Shown here piece by piece: positions 20,301 to 29,059 of a DNA stretch of 64,000 nucleotides. Origin of the DNA: an uncultured bacterium (GTDB lineage Bacteria; Bacteroidota; Bacteroidia; Bacteroidales; Bacteroidaceae). Made by a program: the position numbers and the translations under genes. Position 1 is the first letter of the stretch. Each line of letters opens with the position of its first letter. Below the pieces are notes generated by a model that was not told the origin of the DNA, ran no database searches, and saw only the letters and a program-made list of their open reading frames with translations. The stretch spans positions 62,001 to 126,000 of the forward strand of contig CAJMSE010000005.1 in assembly GCA_905216025.1 (NCBI GenBank), in the 5' to 3' direction.

Positions 20301-21645
20301 GGAGCAGGGCGACATCGTGGCCTTCGTCAAAGACATCTTCCACGACTTCTGGACGGTGGCCAAGCAGAAAGACATGAGCATGGTCTTCACTCCGTTTGCC
20401 CGCGCCTTCGACGTGCCGTTCGACCGTCAGATGGTGGAGACGATGGTCTACAACCTGATAAGCAATGCCATCAAGTATACCCCGGAGCGGGGTAGGGTGG
20501 CCGTCGCGATGCGCCGTTCGGATGCCGGCATAGAGATATCCGTTGAAGACAGCGGTCCGGGAGTGGGGCCGGAGCAGGCTGCCCGTCTCTTCCAGCCGTT
20601 CATGAACGGCTATGCCTCGAGCGGCGGAATGGGCATAGGCCTGTATACGGCCCACCGGATGGCGGCTCTCCACAAGGGCAGCCTCACCTACAGGCGTGCC
20701 GGAGAGGCCGGAGGCTCGGTGTTCACAGTAGTCTTGCCGGCCGACGCGGCGGCTTATTCCGCCGACGAATATGCAAGGAACTCGGCCGTGGTGCGGCCGC
20801 AGGAAGAGGCGCCCGATGCCGGTTGCGAGGAGATAATACGCGAACTGCGCCCCGAAGCCATAAACGATGTCTGCGTAGCCGTGATAGAAGACGACCCCGA
20901 CATGGCGGAGCAGATATGCGGCGAGATAGGCGTCTACTTCAAGGTGAAGAGCTATTCCACGGGGCAGGCCGGTGTGGAGGGCGTGTGCGGCGGCCGCCCG
21001 TCGCTCGTTGTATGCGACGTCATGCTGCCCGACATGTCAGGCTACGATGTGGTGAAGACGCTGAAAGGCGACGATTCCACCGCCGCCATTCCCGTGATAA
21101 TGCTTACCGCGCTCGACGATGAGGCCCACCGCCTTAAGAGTTATGGAGCCGGTGCGGACGACTATATGGTGAAGCCGTGCAACTTCAGGCTGCTTGTCGC
21201 CCGGGCCATGCAGCTGATAAACAGGGCGCGTGCCGTCCGCGAGCGTCCGTCTGCATCCTCGCCTGCCGCCGGCGCCGCTCCCAAGCCGCTGCTCACCTCT
21301 GCCGCCGACAAGAACCTGATGGACAGGATAGGCATGATCGTGGCCCAGCACATCGGCGACAAGGACTTCACTGTAGACAAGCTGGCCGAGGCTCTCGGCA
21401 TGGGCCGCACCAAGATGTTTGCCAAGATGAAGGAACTCACCGGCGTTTCTCCCAACAAGTACCTGCAGAACGAGCGCCTGCGCATCGCCGCCGACCTGCT
21501 CGCCGAGGGCCGCTTCACCGTGGCCGAGGTGAGCTATAAGGTGGGAATACAGGACGCCTCGTATTTCAACAAGTGCTTCAAGGCCCGCTACGGAGTCGTG
21601 CCGAGCAAATACGGGCACGCGCAGGAGAAGGGGGAGAATTACTAA
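17383..21645 (+). CDS. Hybrid two-component system (HTCS) sensor/regulator
   Basis: A 1420-residue one-protein signalling system. After a signal peptide come repeated propeller blades (for example DRDGFLWMGASYGLCRYDG near residue 50) over about 25-750, a Y_Y_Y domain (about 770-850) and a transmembrane helix (about 864-884). A HisKA domain has His913 in FFTNITHEFRTPLA. The ATPase domain follows (NLISNAIKYTPERG; GGMGIGLYTAHR). The receiver domain has Asp1170/1171, phospho-acceptor Asp1212 and Lys1264. A C-terminal AraC-type DNA-binding domain spans about 1310-1415. HTCS proteins sense oligosaccharides in the periplasm and activate polysaccharide-utilisation genes. It may control the nearby pectin genes. 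Met5 (17395) is a plausible alternative start given the promoter. Confidence 0.96.
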   Translation: MYTSMPVKAILLMFTLLMAVSGRAADMDRMSLSGRRISSVDGLSGNTVYDMTQDRDGFLWMGASYGLCRYDGYSFLNYYSLSSDKSKKMDAITGNLYMDSLNNHLWIHTSTFSFACYDLCAGRFTDYTGRGDEGRPYRRFLRSGNDMWMYDTRSGIRHVTYDGGRFTCRDYNTASGNLPSDHVPRMLEDGRRGVWALTGGGLLRMERDGSVRAVVKGRKYIAGNVYKGNIVCLSEDNVIEMFAPDGRRLRRTVVPAVLGRLKTIRSNFVWQDRWMVFSGETYCLDLKTFEVSKPEEYQVSNGLLLDAVDGYFFESNNTGRLWIFPPEGEMRVLSLLPDMKFTAERQRKYNVRRGRDGLFYIASYGNGLFIYDHATGALRHFSARDPQAVIDNDYLTNLFIDAGGNVWVAQEQAGVSRIAVSRQAVAEFLLPVPGKLGDWSNFIRMVAPDGDGRVLLSTKDNHLYSLDLAAGRITPAGETRSCVFGYLTDRAGRTWMATRGDGLYVDGVRYSKYDRERHVPTNNFYDIKEDRYGRIWLASYEEGLIMMKPEAGGRIAVRQYLYRSINEGRQHQLELDGDGWLWIATSNGLYAVDTKKKDIGNGDFKSFNTSAGNFPIDEMRCVRVAGGMLWAGGKGSGVVRCRITGGHGLADIVNVTVAEGLADNSVSSIVADRYGSVWAATEEGLSRINRKDLKVKTYKFGNRLERNTYSEGCAMSLPDGRLLFGTRYGLTVVTPARSYTESKAGPLSLRITGMTVNGRPADEAGVADHAVHYSDEISLAHNENTIALSFSNFEYADIESSLYQYYLEGLENTWRPLTSVNHVEYGNLPPGRYVFHIRSLSGSRRSAEKSLAVTVRHPWYATWQAWAVYLLVLSALGLYLYNNARERLRLHQQMRIEKELTEFRLRFFTNITHEFRTPLAIIQGAVDKLQADGGRPSRSAVQTARRGTRRLMRLVNMLMEFRKVNTGNMRLNVEQGDIVAFVKDIFHDFWTVAKQKDMSMVFTPFARAFDVPFDRQMVETMVYNLISNAIKYTPERGRVAVAMRRSDAGIEISVEDSGPGVGPEQAARLFQPFMNGYASSGGMGIGLYTAHRMAALHKGSLTYRRAGEAGGSVFTVVLPADAAAYSADEYARNSAVVRPQEEAPDAGCEEIIRELRPEAINDVCVAVIEDDPDMAEQICGEIGVYFKVKSYSTGQAGVEGVCGGRPSLVVCDVMLPDMSGYDVVKTLKGDDSTAAIPVIMLTALDDEAHRLKSYGAGADDYMVKPCNFRLLVARAMQLINRARAVRERPSASSPAAGAAPKPLLTSAADKNLMDRIGMIVAQHIGDKDFTVDKLAEALGMGRTKMFAKMKELTGVSPNKYLQNERLRIAADLLAEGRFTVAEVSYKVGIQDASYFNKCFKARYGVVPSKYGHAQEKGENY

Positions 21646-21673
21646 TCAATCTCTACGCAAAAACGACAATGGA

Positions 21674-22219
21674 ATGAATGGCTTTCTGAAAATAGCTGGA
21701 GACTACACCGACTGGAATGTCTATCGTAAGTCTGTGATAATATGTGATGTCACGGAGATGTTCATTAACCGGGCTTTGCCGCGCGGGTCACGTACTATCG
21801 ACCAGATGCGGCAGGCGGCCCGGTCATGCAAGCAGAATATCGTGGAAGGTGCGAGTGACGGCACAGTCTCCATCGAGATGTGCATAAAGCTTCTCGGCGT
21901 GGCGCGCGGCTCGGTGAGGGAACTGCTTGAAGATTATACAGACTTCTTGCGGCAGCACGACCTTGAAATATGGGACAAGGATGATGCGCGGACAAAGGCG
22001 ACGCGTTCGTATTGCATCAGGCATGATGAGCCCCGCTCGTTTACGGCCAAATGCCGTGAGCGGAGCGATGAGACGGTGGCAAACATCATGCTGACGCAGA
22101 TCCGGCAGATTGATTCAATGCTGGCTTCCGTGCTTAAAAAGGTGGAAGCTGAGTTCATAATGAGTGGCGGAATAAAAGAAGCCATGTCGCAGGCAAGGCG
22201 CCAGGCACGAGGCTATTGA
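21674..22219 (+). CDS. Four-helix-bundle protein (S23/IVS-encoded family)
   Basis: A 181-residue all-helical protein. The segment SRTIDQMRQAARSCKQNIVEG (about 39-59) followed by LLGVARGSVRELLEDYTDFL (about 73-92) is the family signature of proteins first described from 23S rRNA intervening sequences. The extra C-terminal region (about 100-181) fits the longer suffix-domain version. Here it is a stand-alone gene 28 bp after the HTCS gene and could be co-transcribed with it. The molecular role of the family is unknown. Confidence 0.8.
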   Translation: MNGFLKIAGDYTDWNVYRKSVIICDVTEMFINRALPRGSRTIDQMRQAARSCKQNIVEGASDGTVSIEMCIKLLGVARGSVRELLEDYTDFLRQHDLEIWDKDDARTKATRSYCIRHDEPRSFTAKCRERSDETVANIMLTQIRQIDSMLASVLKKVEAEFIMSGGIKEAMSQARRQARGY

Positions 22220-22226
22220 GATGGAA

Positions 22227-22266
22227 TATAAGATTTATAAGATATATAAGACTTATAAATCTTATA
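22227..22266. terminator. AT-rich 15-bp perfect inverted repeat
   Basis: TATAAGATTTATAAG (22227-22241) pairs perfectly with CTTATAAATCTTATA (22252-22266) around a 10-nt loop, 7 bp after the four-helix-bundle stop. It lacks GC pairs and a T-tract, so termination is uncertain. The remainder of the gap to 22615 is AT-rich and contains only the promoter of the porin gene. Confidence 0.4.
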
Positions 22267-22545
22267 TCAGCACGAACTTGTAAAACAGGTTGGAAGCAGC
22301 CGATGCAAGTGTCAAGGCAGGAAATTTATCCGATGCTATATGCATGATTCTTTCCGGCTTTGATGCTTTTGAGTGGTTTGAGACAGCTTTATTGATTTTT
22401 AATTGCGCTTACAAACTGCAATACTAACCTGTCTAATTGTGGCTGAATAATATGTAATACCATTCATTTTGTTTTATATTGAAAGTTTATTTGGATTTCT
22501 TTTAGCAAATTGCAAGTAATTAAAAGGTTTCTTTTCTAAACTTAA

Positions 22546-22553
22546 TAACTTTG
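22546..22553 (+). promoter_or_regulatory. -7 promoter box (TAACTTTG) for the porin gene
   Basis: It fits TAnnTTTG within an AT-rich stretch, 63 bp before the ATG at 22616, giving a leader of about 55 nt. Confidence 0.55.
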
Positions 22554-22615
22554 CACTTGTCAACAGATTGAGATTAGAACGCTGGCCGGCGATTGTATAA
22601 TGATAGTAAGTATTA

Positions 22616-23632
22616 ATGATTATGTGTAGAGTTAGAAGATTGATTTTGTTGGGGCTCGTTCCGGTTTTTGCATCGGAAGCGGAAGCCCAGTTTCTCAGTT
22701 CGCTGCCCAAGGAGTTCTGCCATAACACGAAGATAGGCGGCTATGTGGTCGGCAGGTACACGTCAACGGACGACAGCCGGAGCGTCAGCGATGGCGGTTT
22801 CGACATCAAGCAGGCGCGGGTGAGTGTCGACGGCAAGGTGATGGACTTCTCCTATAGGGTTCAGGTGGAGGCGAGCCGGGCTACGGGGGATGCTCCCGAC
22901 CGCGAGGTGAGATTGATAGATGCCTTTGTCGAGTGGGGCAGATATCCGTGGCTGAAGGTCAAGGCGGGCGAGTTTCACCGCTGCTTCACTTTCGAGAACC
23001 CGTATAACCCCTGGGATATAGGCTTCGACAACAATGCCCAGGTGGTGAACCGCCTTGCCGGCGGACGCGACATAGGACTGCAACTGAGCGGCGACCTCCT
23101 GCCTGCTGCCGACGGACACTGCCTCGTGGGCTATCAGCTTGGCGTGTTTAACGGGCAGGGCATGAACCTTAACGACAAGGATAAGCGGCGTGACGTGATG
23201 GGCGGGCTGTCGTTCTCGCCTTTCCGTAGCTGGACGGTAGGGCTGTTCGGATGGAAGGGCAGCTATGTCACCGATGACGGCGTGAGCCAGGGCAGAAACC
23301 TTTGGGCTGCCGGAATAAGGCACGAGGGCGACTGGACGCTGAGGGGCGAGTATGCCGCTTCGAACGGACATGACACCCGCCCGGCCGACGGATGGTATGC
23401 CACGGTGGGCGTTCCGGCCGCCAAGGGACTGAAGATATATGCCAAATGGGATGTGTACAGGGACGGTAAGACGATGTCGGGCGCCACTTCACAGTACGAC
23501 ATCACGGCCAACTGCTACCTGTGCCGCAACCTCAAGTTTCAGCTTGAGTATTTTTTCACGCATAAGGGCGATGCCCTTGCCGGCGACAGGAACTTCAACA
23601 CGCTGATGGCGGAAGTGTACTGCCGGTTCTGA
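22616..23632 (+). CDS. OprO/OprP-like outer-membrane porin
   Basis: A 338-residue beta-barrel protein with a signal peptide (about 1-24, ending EAEAQ). Features of the phosphate-selective porin family are the early FDIKQARVSVDGKV segment, the RLIDAFVEWGRYPWLKVKAG stretch, alternating hydrophobic strands and a terminal Phe (MAEVYCRF). Substrate selectivity cannot be read. It has its own promoter, and an exported cysteine hydrolase gene follows after 50 bp in the same direction, so they may form an operon. Confidence 0.82.
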   Translation: MIMCRVRRLILLGLVPVFASEAEAQFLSSLPKEFCHNTKIGGYVVGRYTSTDDSRSVSDGGFDIKQARVSVDGKVMDFSYRVQVEASRATGDAPDREVRLIDAFVEWGRYPWLKVKAGEFHRCFTFENPYNPWDIGFDNNAQVVNRLAGGRDIGLQLSGDLLPAADGHCLVGYQLGVFNGQGMNLNDKDKRRDVMGGLSFSPFRSWTVGLFGWKGSYVTDDGVSQGRNLWAAGIRHEGDWTLRGEYAASNGHDTRPADGWYATVGVPAAKGLKIYAKWDVYRDGKTMSGATSQYDITANCYLCRNLKFQLEYFFTHKGDALAGDRNFNTLMAEVYCRF

Positions 23633-23682
23633 CACGCGCCGATGAACGGATGTTTTTTTGTTTATTAATAAAAAGTAGGATT

Positions 23683-24342
23683 ATGAAAAGATTTTGTCTG
23701 ATTATTGCCATGGCGGCAGTTTGTATGCTGTCATCGGCTCAGAGCGACTATCCTGTCAAGGATGTGGAGAAGCATGATGTTGCGATACTGGTGATAGACA
23801 TGCAGAACGACTTTGTGAAGCCAGGTGCCGTGCTGTGTGTGGACGGAGCGTTGAAGACCGTGCCGGACATCAACCGGCTGATAGACTACGGCCGGACGAA
23901 AAACTGGAAGGTGGTGTGGATAATGCGGGCACACGAGGGTACGGGTGTCGATGTGGATGCACCGCGCATCCCGCTCTTCACCGGCGGTAAGAAAGGGTAT
24001 TGCGTTCCCGGCACGGAGGGCTACGAGCTTGTGGACGGACTGAAGCCTGCTGCCGGCGACTACATTGTCCAGAAATACCGCAACAGCGCGTTCTTTGCCA
24101 CCCAGCTCGACCTCATGCTGCGCCGTATGGGTGTAAAGACGGTGGTGCTTGCCGGTACGCAGTATCCCAACTGCGTCAGGGGGACGGCCAATGATGCCAT
24201 GAGTCTCGACTACGAGACAGTGGTCTGCACCGATGCCTGCTCGGCGAAGACGCCGCAGGTGGCCGAGAACAACATCTTCGATATGAGGAACATGGGTATC
24301 AAGTGCATCACGCTCGACGAGATAAAGGAAAGATACAGATAG
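23683..24342 (+). CDS. Isochorismatase-family cysteine hydrolase with signal peptide
   Basis: The start at 23683 is chosen because an AGGA motif precedes it and it gives a clean signal peptide (MKRFCLIIAMAAVCMLSSA); the frame extends 11 codons further upstream without support. The 219-residue protein has the family triad Asp39 (VIDMQNDF), Lys131 (VQKYRNSAF) and Cys164 (YPNCVRG). This fold hydrolyses amide or vinyl-ether bonds in nicotinamide, isochorismate, biuret and similar molecules. Most members are cytosolic, so the export signal is notable. The substrate is unknown. Confidence 0.86.
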   Translation: MKRFCLIIAMAAVCMLSSAQSDYPVKDVEKHDVAILVIDMQNDFVKPGAVLCVDGALKTVPDINRLIDYGRTKNWKVVWIMRAHEGTGVDVDAPRIPLFTGGKKGYCVPGTEGYELVDGLKPAAGDYIVQKYRNSAFFATQLDLMLRRMGVKTVVLAGTQYPNCVRGTANDAMSLDYETVVCTDACSAKTPQVAENNIFDMRNMGIKCITLDEIKERYR

Positions 24343-24366
24343 GAGGTAAGGATTGTATTGAAAGGA

Positions 24367-24415
24367 AAAGCAGGAAGTCATGCGGCCGTAGCGGCCGACG
24401 TTGACTTCCTGCTTT
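24367..24415. terminator. Bidirectional intrinsic terminator
   Basis: AAAGCAGGAAGTCA (24367-24380) pairs perfectly with TGACTTCCTGCTTT (24402-24415), and the loop carries two CGGCCG boxes that can pair. It is flanked by A- and T-rich tails and placed between two convergent genes. Confidence 0.8.
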
Positions 24416-24442
24416 CGTTTAAACAATCTTCCTAACCTTGGC

Positions 24443-27400
24443 TTATCTCTTGACAACTTTGTGTCCGTTGATTATGTATACCCCGCCGGAGAGTCCGTCG
24501 AGGGCGCGGCTGTATGCGATGCCTGTGCGCAGCTTGACGCCGTCGGTGGTGTATACGTCTACCGGCGTGTCAGCGGCGGGGATGCCGTTGATGGCCGTCG
24601 TGGCGCTGAGCACGCGTAGCGTGCCGCTTGTCAGCAGGGCCGCGTCGTCCCATTCTATCGTCTGGATGTCCGATTCGGTCTTCAGGATGTAGGTGCCTTC
24701 GGCCGTTCCTGTGCCGTTGAATATCCTTATCTCATCGCCGGCGGCGAGCTCGCGGCTCACCTTGACGAGTATCGTGTCGCCGTTGTGCGTCATCTTACCG
24801 GCACATTTCACCATGTCGTTGGTAGCGTTGCCGGCCGCTCCGGTTCCGATCTTCACCGTCAGGGTGCTTCCCTCCTGCAGCGTCATGTTGCCCGAGCACT
24901 TCAGCGTGCCGTAGCCGCCGTTGTATCCCGGGGTCACTGTGCCGCCCTTGTATACCGTCGTGTTGGGCGCGCATCCCGTTCCGGCGAGCGTTCCGCCCGT
25001 TCTCACGGTGAGCGTTCCTGTGGTGAAGCCCGTCGGCGCGGTGGAGTATGGACTGTTGTAGAGTTGCAGCGTGCCGTCGTAGACATCCACGTTAGACGTG
25101 CTTCCGCCGTTCGTCAGCGTGAGCACTCCGCTTCCGCGCTTGCCGACGGTCTTTGCCGTGAGCAGTCCCTTGTACGATGTGCTTTCGCCGTTATATCCCA
25201 CCTCGTAGCTGTCAGAGCTGTGGCCGAGCTTGCAGTCGGTGGCGTCGGATGCCAGCGAGCCGATCTTCGTAGTCACGCTCTTTGCCCCCGAGCCGTTCGA
25301 GGCATAGTGGCCGATGTTGCATCCGGCGGCCATCACGAGGTGCGTGCGGCTCATGTCGGTGACGTTGTCCATCAGTCTGAAGTTCTCTCCCTGTGCCGTC
25401 AGCTGTCCCTCGAAGGCCGAGAAGTTGGCTCCGATGTCGCTGCGCACTCCCGTCGACACGATGGTCAGGTTGCCGCTACCCTTGAAGCTGCCGTTGATGG
25501 CTCCTCGCGTTGTTCCCTTCACGGTGCTGCTCGTGCCCTCCTTCACCGTTGCCACGTAGTTGAATATGGGCCGTGTGCTGGAGTTGTTCATGTTTATCAG
25601 CTGCACTTCGCCGCCCTCGAGCGACATGGGCGAGCCTGTCTTTCCGAATGTGGCGTTCCATGCACCTTGGGCGATGATGCCCTTTCTGACTATCATTCCG
25701 GCAAAGGTGTTCTCTCCTGAGTGGGTGAAGTTGAGCTGTCCGGGGCCGTCTTTGACAAGATATCCCGTGCCCGTGACCCGTCCTTTAAGCGAGAGCGAGC
25801 TGCTGCTGCCCGTCACGTTGATGGTGGCCGTGTCGCTTACGGTGATGATTCGGTCTGTAGCCATGTTGTCGCCGGTCATCTTCAGCACGCCGCCGTTCAG
25901 CATCAGCTTGCCCGCCTCGGCCGTTGCCGCGCCTATGTCGCTCTTCTGTCCGCCGTCGTAGAGGCTCGACACGGTCAGCGTTCCCTCGTTCAGGATGGTG
26001 GCTCCGGTGTAGTCGCTGTTCTTCAGGCTCAGGCGCACCTCGCCCTTTCCGTTCTTCGTGACACTACCGTTGCCGCTGATTCCTCCTTTGCCCGACAGTG
26101 CGTATGTGCCGTCGTTGATGTCGAACGTCACGCCGCCGGTCACCATCATCTCGTCGACGGTGATGTTGCGGTTGCCCGACTTGTCGTTGAATACCACCTC
26201 GTCGCCCGTCACGAACGGCGTCTCGGCTCCTCCGGCGTTGAAGTTGTTGCTCTTATAGTCCCATACGTTGCTTTCGTTGCCCGTCCACACCACGTCTTTC
26301 TGCGGTGCGCGCGTGCCGTTGACAGCGAGCACGATGCTCTTCTCGTCGGTGCGGATGGTGTAGTTGACGCCCACCAGTCCGCGCGTCATTATCTTTGTCT
26401 CGTCGGCCGTCAGCTTGCCTGTGCAGCGTGCCAGCACATACTCGCCCTCGGCGATGCCGTCGTGACGGATGGTGAACGTGTTTTCGCCGTTGAGTGTCAG
26501 ATCGCCGTTCACGTTGATGCTTCCGCACTTGCCGTCGGCTGCGCTCACCTCTATATATACGTCTCCCGGCAGGGTGAGGCTCTTGCCGAATGTCAGCACG
26601 CCGTCGGTGCCTGCGGGCATGAGCCGGCATCCCTCGTAGTTCAGTGCGCCGTCGAAGGCGATGTTGCCGTTCAGCGTGGCGTTTCCGCCGAGCGTGCCCT
26701 TTGCCCTCAGGTGTATGTCGCCGTCGATGCGGCTGTTAGTGTTCAGCACGCCCTCGCTGATTACCGTCTTGCCGGTGAATGCGAGCGGGATGTCGAATGT
26801 GGCCGTTCCGCCCATCGACTTATAGAGCGTCATGTCTCCGCCCAGCGAGCCGCTACCGCTGAAGGTGTAGTCGTGTCCCTTCGGGTTCATGATGTAGACA
26901 TCGCCGGGCTTGATGTTGCCGTCGACGGCTATCGCGCTGCTGTTGTCTCCGCTGATGTCGAACATCACGCTGCGGCCGTCGGCATATCCCTGACGTGCCG
27001 TCATGTCGAACGAGGTGAATCCCGCTGCGGCTGCGGCCCATGCGCCTCCCGCAGCATAGCGCAGGTCGGTCACCATCGCGGGCGGCAGCGGGGGATATGG
27101 CATGTCGCCGCCGAGATAGAATCCGGTGCACGGCATCTGGTAATATCCGCGCGTGGTGCAGTCGAGGCGGTAGTGCGGGTCTTCCTGAAGGGTATAGAAA
27201 CTGTGGTCTGTGGCAATGTCGGTGGAGTAGCCGATGATGCCGGTGCTTGTCTCGGCAGTCTGATTCGTCATGATTATTTCCTCACGCCAGTCGCCGGTCA
27301 TGTCGACCATGAATGCGGGTCGGTTTGCCCATCCCGAGTGCACGGCCCATGCGCTTTCCTTCGAGAACTCGATAAGGCGGGTGCCGTTGTATTTCGTTAT

Positions 27401-29014
27401 CATCACGTTCGAGCCGTAGCCGCTGCCGCCTGGCGTGGCGATGAGCTCGCGCTGCAGGTCGCCGTCCCACCACGAGGCCTCCATGGGGTAGGTGGTGGTG
27501 CCCTCCTTGATGATTTCTCCCTTGCAGTCGTACAGGTTGGGCAGCAGCGAGAATATCTCGTAGCCCTTGCGTGCGGGGTCGACGTCGATGCAGCGGCCGC
27601 GGCCCACGTCGTATACCGACGGCAGATACCACTCCTTGATGTGCTCGCCCGTGGCGGCATCGTAGAGCACCTGCCCCATCAGTTCCGACTGCTGTATGGC
27701 GAACACCTCCATGCCGGGCCTGTCGGGGTCGATGTCGCTCACGTCGTAGCGGTCGCCGTGGCCTATGCCGGCACTGAACACCATGCCCTTCGACGGGTTC
27801 ACGCCGAATCCGCCCTGGAGCATCTCGTCTATTCCGTCGCCGTCGACATCGGCCACGCGCAACTGGTGAAACTCTGCCGGCCACGGCGTCTTGTCGTTGC
27901 GGCTCCACGTGTAGTAGTGGTGCCATCCCGAGGGCTTGCCGCCGGTCCAGTCATATCCCCATGCAAACACGTAGTTATGGTGCTTCTTGTCGCTCTTTGT
28001 CCTGTCGAGGCACTCCATCACGAGCGAGGGATGCACGCCGTCGAAGTAGCAGATGGCGAAGTGGCCGCCCATGAAGGCATATTCAGTGCCGTTGTTGTCG
28101 TCCATATAGTCGGCGCGGTTGTCGCGCGAGTAGCTGTCCACTCCGTCCGTCGCCTCGCTGTATTTCAGCTCGTTGCAGTCTATCTCCGCTCCCGTGCGGC
28201 CGTCGACCACCGACACGTAGAAGGGCGGGTTGCGCCTGGCCTGCGTGCGGTAGTCGGTGATTCCGTCGCCGTCGGTGTCGGCCGTGGCGCTTCCGTTGGC
28301 ATACTTGCCGTATGTTCCGGCCGCCGCATCCCAGAAGCGCGTGCCGTCGGAGCTTTTTATTATCACCTCGCACTTGCCGTCGCAGTTGATGTCGTAGGCC
28401 ACCACCATGTCGTTCTGACCGGCGCAGATGTCGATGTTCGGTCCCATGTCTATCGTCCAGAGGCACTTGCCTTCAAGGGTGTAGGCCTGTAGCTTATGGC
28501 TGCCCTTGAGCATGTCGCCCGTGAAGAGGCGGTCTACGAGTATGGCGTCGAACTCCCCGTTGCCGTCGAGGTCCATCGGCCATGCGTATTTCACCTTATA
28601 GTCGTTCGGCGTGAGCACGGTTGTCTCGAAGTCGATGTCGAAGAACACATCTTTATATGTCTGCTCCTTAAACAGGAACGGCCTGCTCTTCTCGCTCTCC
28701 TTGCCTCCGTGGACGATGGTCACGGCCAGTTCGCTGCCGTAAGGCACGGCCGAGCGCGTGGTCTGATAGTTTGTCTTTGTTATCGGCGTGGCGTTCACCT
28801 TCGTGTATTCGCCGCTGCCGGCTGTTCTGCGGTAGAGGTTGTAGGAGCAGTCTTCCGGCTCCTGGGCCAGTTTTCGCCATGAGACGAGCACGTCCTGCTT
28901 CGCCTTGTCCGTCACGGCGACGACTGCGCGTCCGAGCTGTTGCTGGATGCGTTGTGCCTGAAGTGCGCCGGGCAGCAGTGCGGCTGTCAGCATGGTAATG
29001 ATAGTTCTCTTCAT
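24443..29014 (-). CDS. PL11 rhamnogalacturonan lyase fused to autotransporter-type beta repeats
   Basis: A 1523-residue secreted protein (signal peptide to about residue 20). Residues about 22-648 read as a complete PL11 rhamnogalacturonan lyase: AWPMDLDGNGEFDA, AYDINCDGKCEV, VADVDGDGIDEML, GWANRPAFMVDMTGDWREEI and GFYLGGDMPYPPLPPAMV. These Asp-rich calcium-binding loops belong to its propeller fold. Family members cleave the rhamnose-galacturonic acid backbone of RG-I by beta-elimination. Residues about 650-1450 are Gly/Thr/Asn-rich beta-helical repeats of passenger type (GNGSVTKNGKGEVRL, GATILNEGTLTVSS). The tail (about 1465-1523, ending GVYIINGHKVVKR) resembles a secretion-sorting domain. 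Typical PL11 enzymes are 600-800 residues, so the repeat region doubles the length. Confidence 0.9.
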   Translation of the reverse strand: MKRTIITMLTAALLPGALQAQRIQQQLGRAVVAVTDKAKQDVLVSWRKLAQEPEDCSYNLYRRTAGSGEYTKVNATPITKTNYQTTRSAVPYGSELAVTIVHGGKESEKSRPFLFKEQTYKDVFFDIDFETTVLTPNDYKVKYAWPMDLDGNGEFDAILVDRLFTGDMLKGSHKLQAYTLEGKCLWTIDMGPNIDICAGQNDMVVAYDINCDGKCEVIIKSSDGTRFWDAAAGTYGKYANGSATADTDGDGITDYRTQARRNPPFYVSVVDGRTGAEIDCNELKYSEATDGVDSYSRDNRADYMDDNNGTEYAFMGGHFAICYFDGVHPSLVMECLDRTKSDKKHHNYVFAWGYDWTGGKPSGWHHYYTWSRNDKTPWPAEFHQLRVADVDGDGIDEMLQGGFGVNPSKGMVFSAGIGHGDRYDVSDIDPDRPGMEVFAIQQSELMGQVLYDAATGEHIKEWYLPSVYDVGRGRCIDVDPARKGYEIFSLLPNLYDCKGEIIKEGTTTYPMEASWWDGDLQRELIATPGGSGYGSNVMITKYNGTRLIEFSKESAWAVHSGWANRPAFMVDMTGDWREEIIMTNQTAETSTGIIGYSTDIATDHSFYTLQEDPHYRLDCTTRGYYQMPCTGFYLGGDMPYPPLPPAMVTDLRYAAGGAWAAAAAGFTSFDMTARQGYADGRSVMFDISGDNSSAIAVDGNIKPGDVYIMNPKGHDYTFSGSGSLGGDMTLYKSMGGTATFDIPLAFTGKTVISEGVLNTNSRIDGDIHLRAKGTLGGNATLNGNIAFDGALNYEGCRLMPAGTDGVLTFGKSLTLPGDVYIEVSAADGKCGSINVNGDLTLNGENTFTIRHDGIAEGEYVLARCTGKLTADETKIMTRGLVGVNYTIRTDEKSIVLAVNGTRAPQKDVVWTGNESNVWDYKSNNFNAGGAETPFVTGDEVVFNDKSGNRNITVDEMMVTGGVTFDINDGTYALSGKGGISGNGSVTKNGKGEVRLSLKNSDYTGATILNEGTLTVSSLYDGGQKSDIGAATAEAGKLMLNGGVLKMTGDNMATDRIITVSDTATINVTGSSSSLSLKGRVTGTGYLVKDGPGQLNFTHSGENTFAGMIVRKGIIAQGAWNATFGKTGSPMSLEGGEVQLINMNNSSTRPIFNYVATVKEGTSSTVKGTTRGAINGSFKGSGNLTIVSTGVRSDIGANFSAFEGQLTAQGENFRLMDNVTDMSRTHLVMAAGCNIGHYASNGSGAKSVTTKIGSLASDATDCKLGHSSDSYEVGYNGESTSYKGLLTAKTVGKRGSGVLTLTNGGSTSNVDVYDGTLQLYNSPYSTAPTGFTTGTLTVRTGGTLAGTGCAPNTTVYKGGTVTPGYNGGYGTLKCSGNMTLQEGSTLTVKIGTGAAGNATNDMVKCAGKMTHNGDTILVKVSRELAAGDEIRIFNGTGTAEGTYILKTESDIQTIEWDDAALLTSGTLRVLSATTAINGIPAADTPVDVYTTDGVKLRTGIAYSRALDGLSGGVYIINGHKVVKR

Positions 29015-29059
29015 AAAGCAAGGTTATTAGTAAGTTTGTTATTCATTGTTTTCTGCCTG

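Noticed and set aside
25721..28492. A 923-codon plus-strand open frame opposite the PL11 gene
   Set aside because: It is the antisense shadow of the GC-rich PL11 coding sequence; its translation is low-complexity (Val, Ala, Arg, His-rich) and matches no fold, while the minus-strand frame encodes a clear enzyme.
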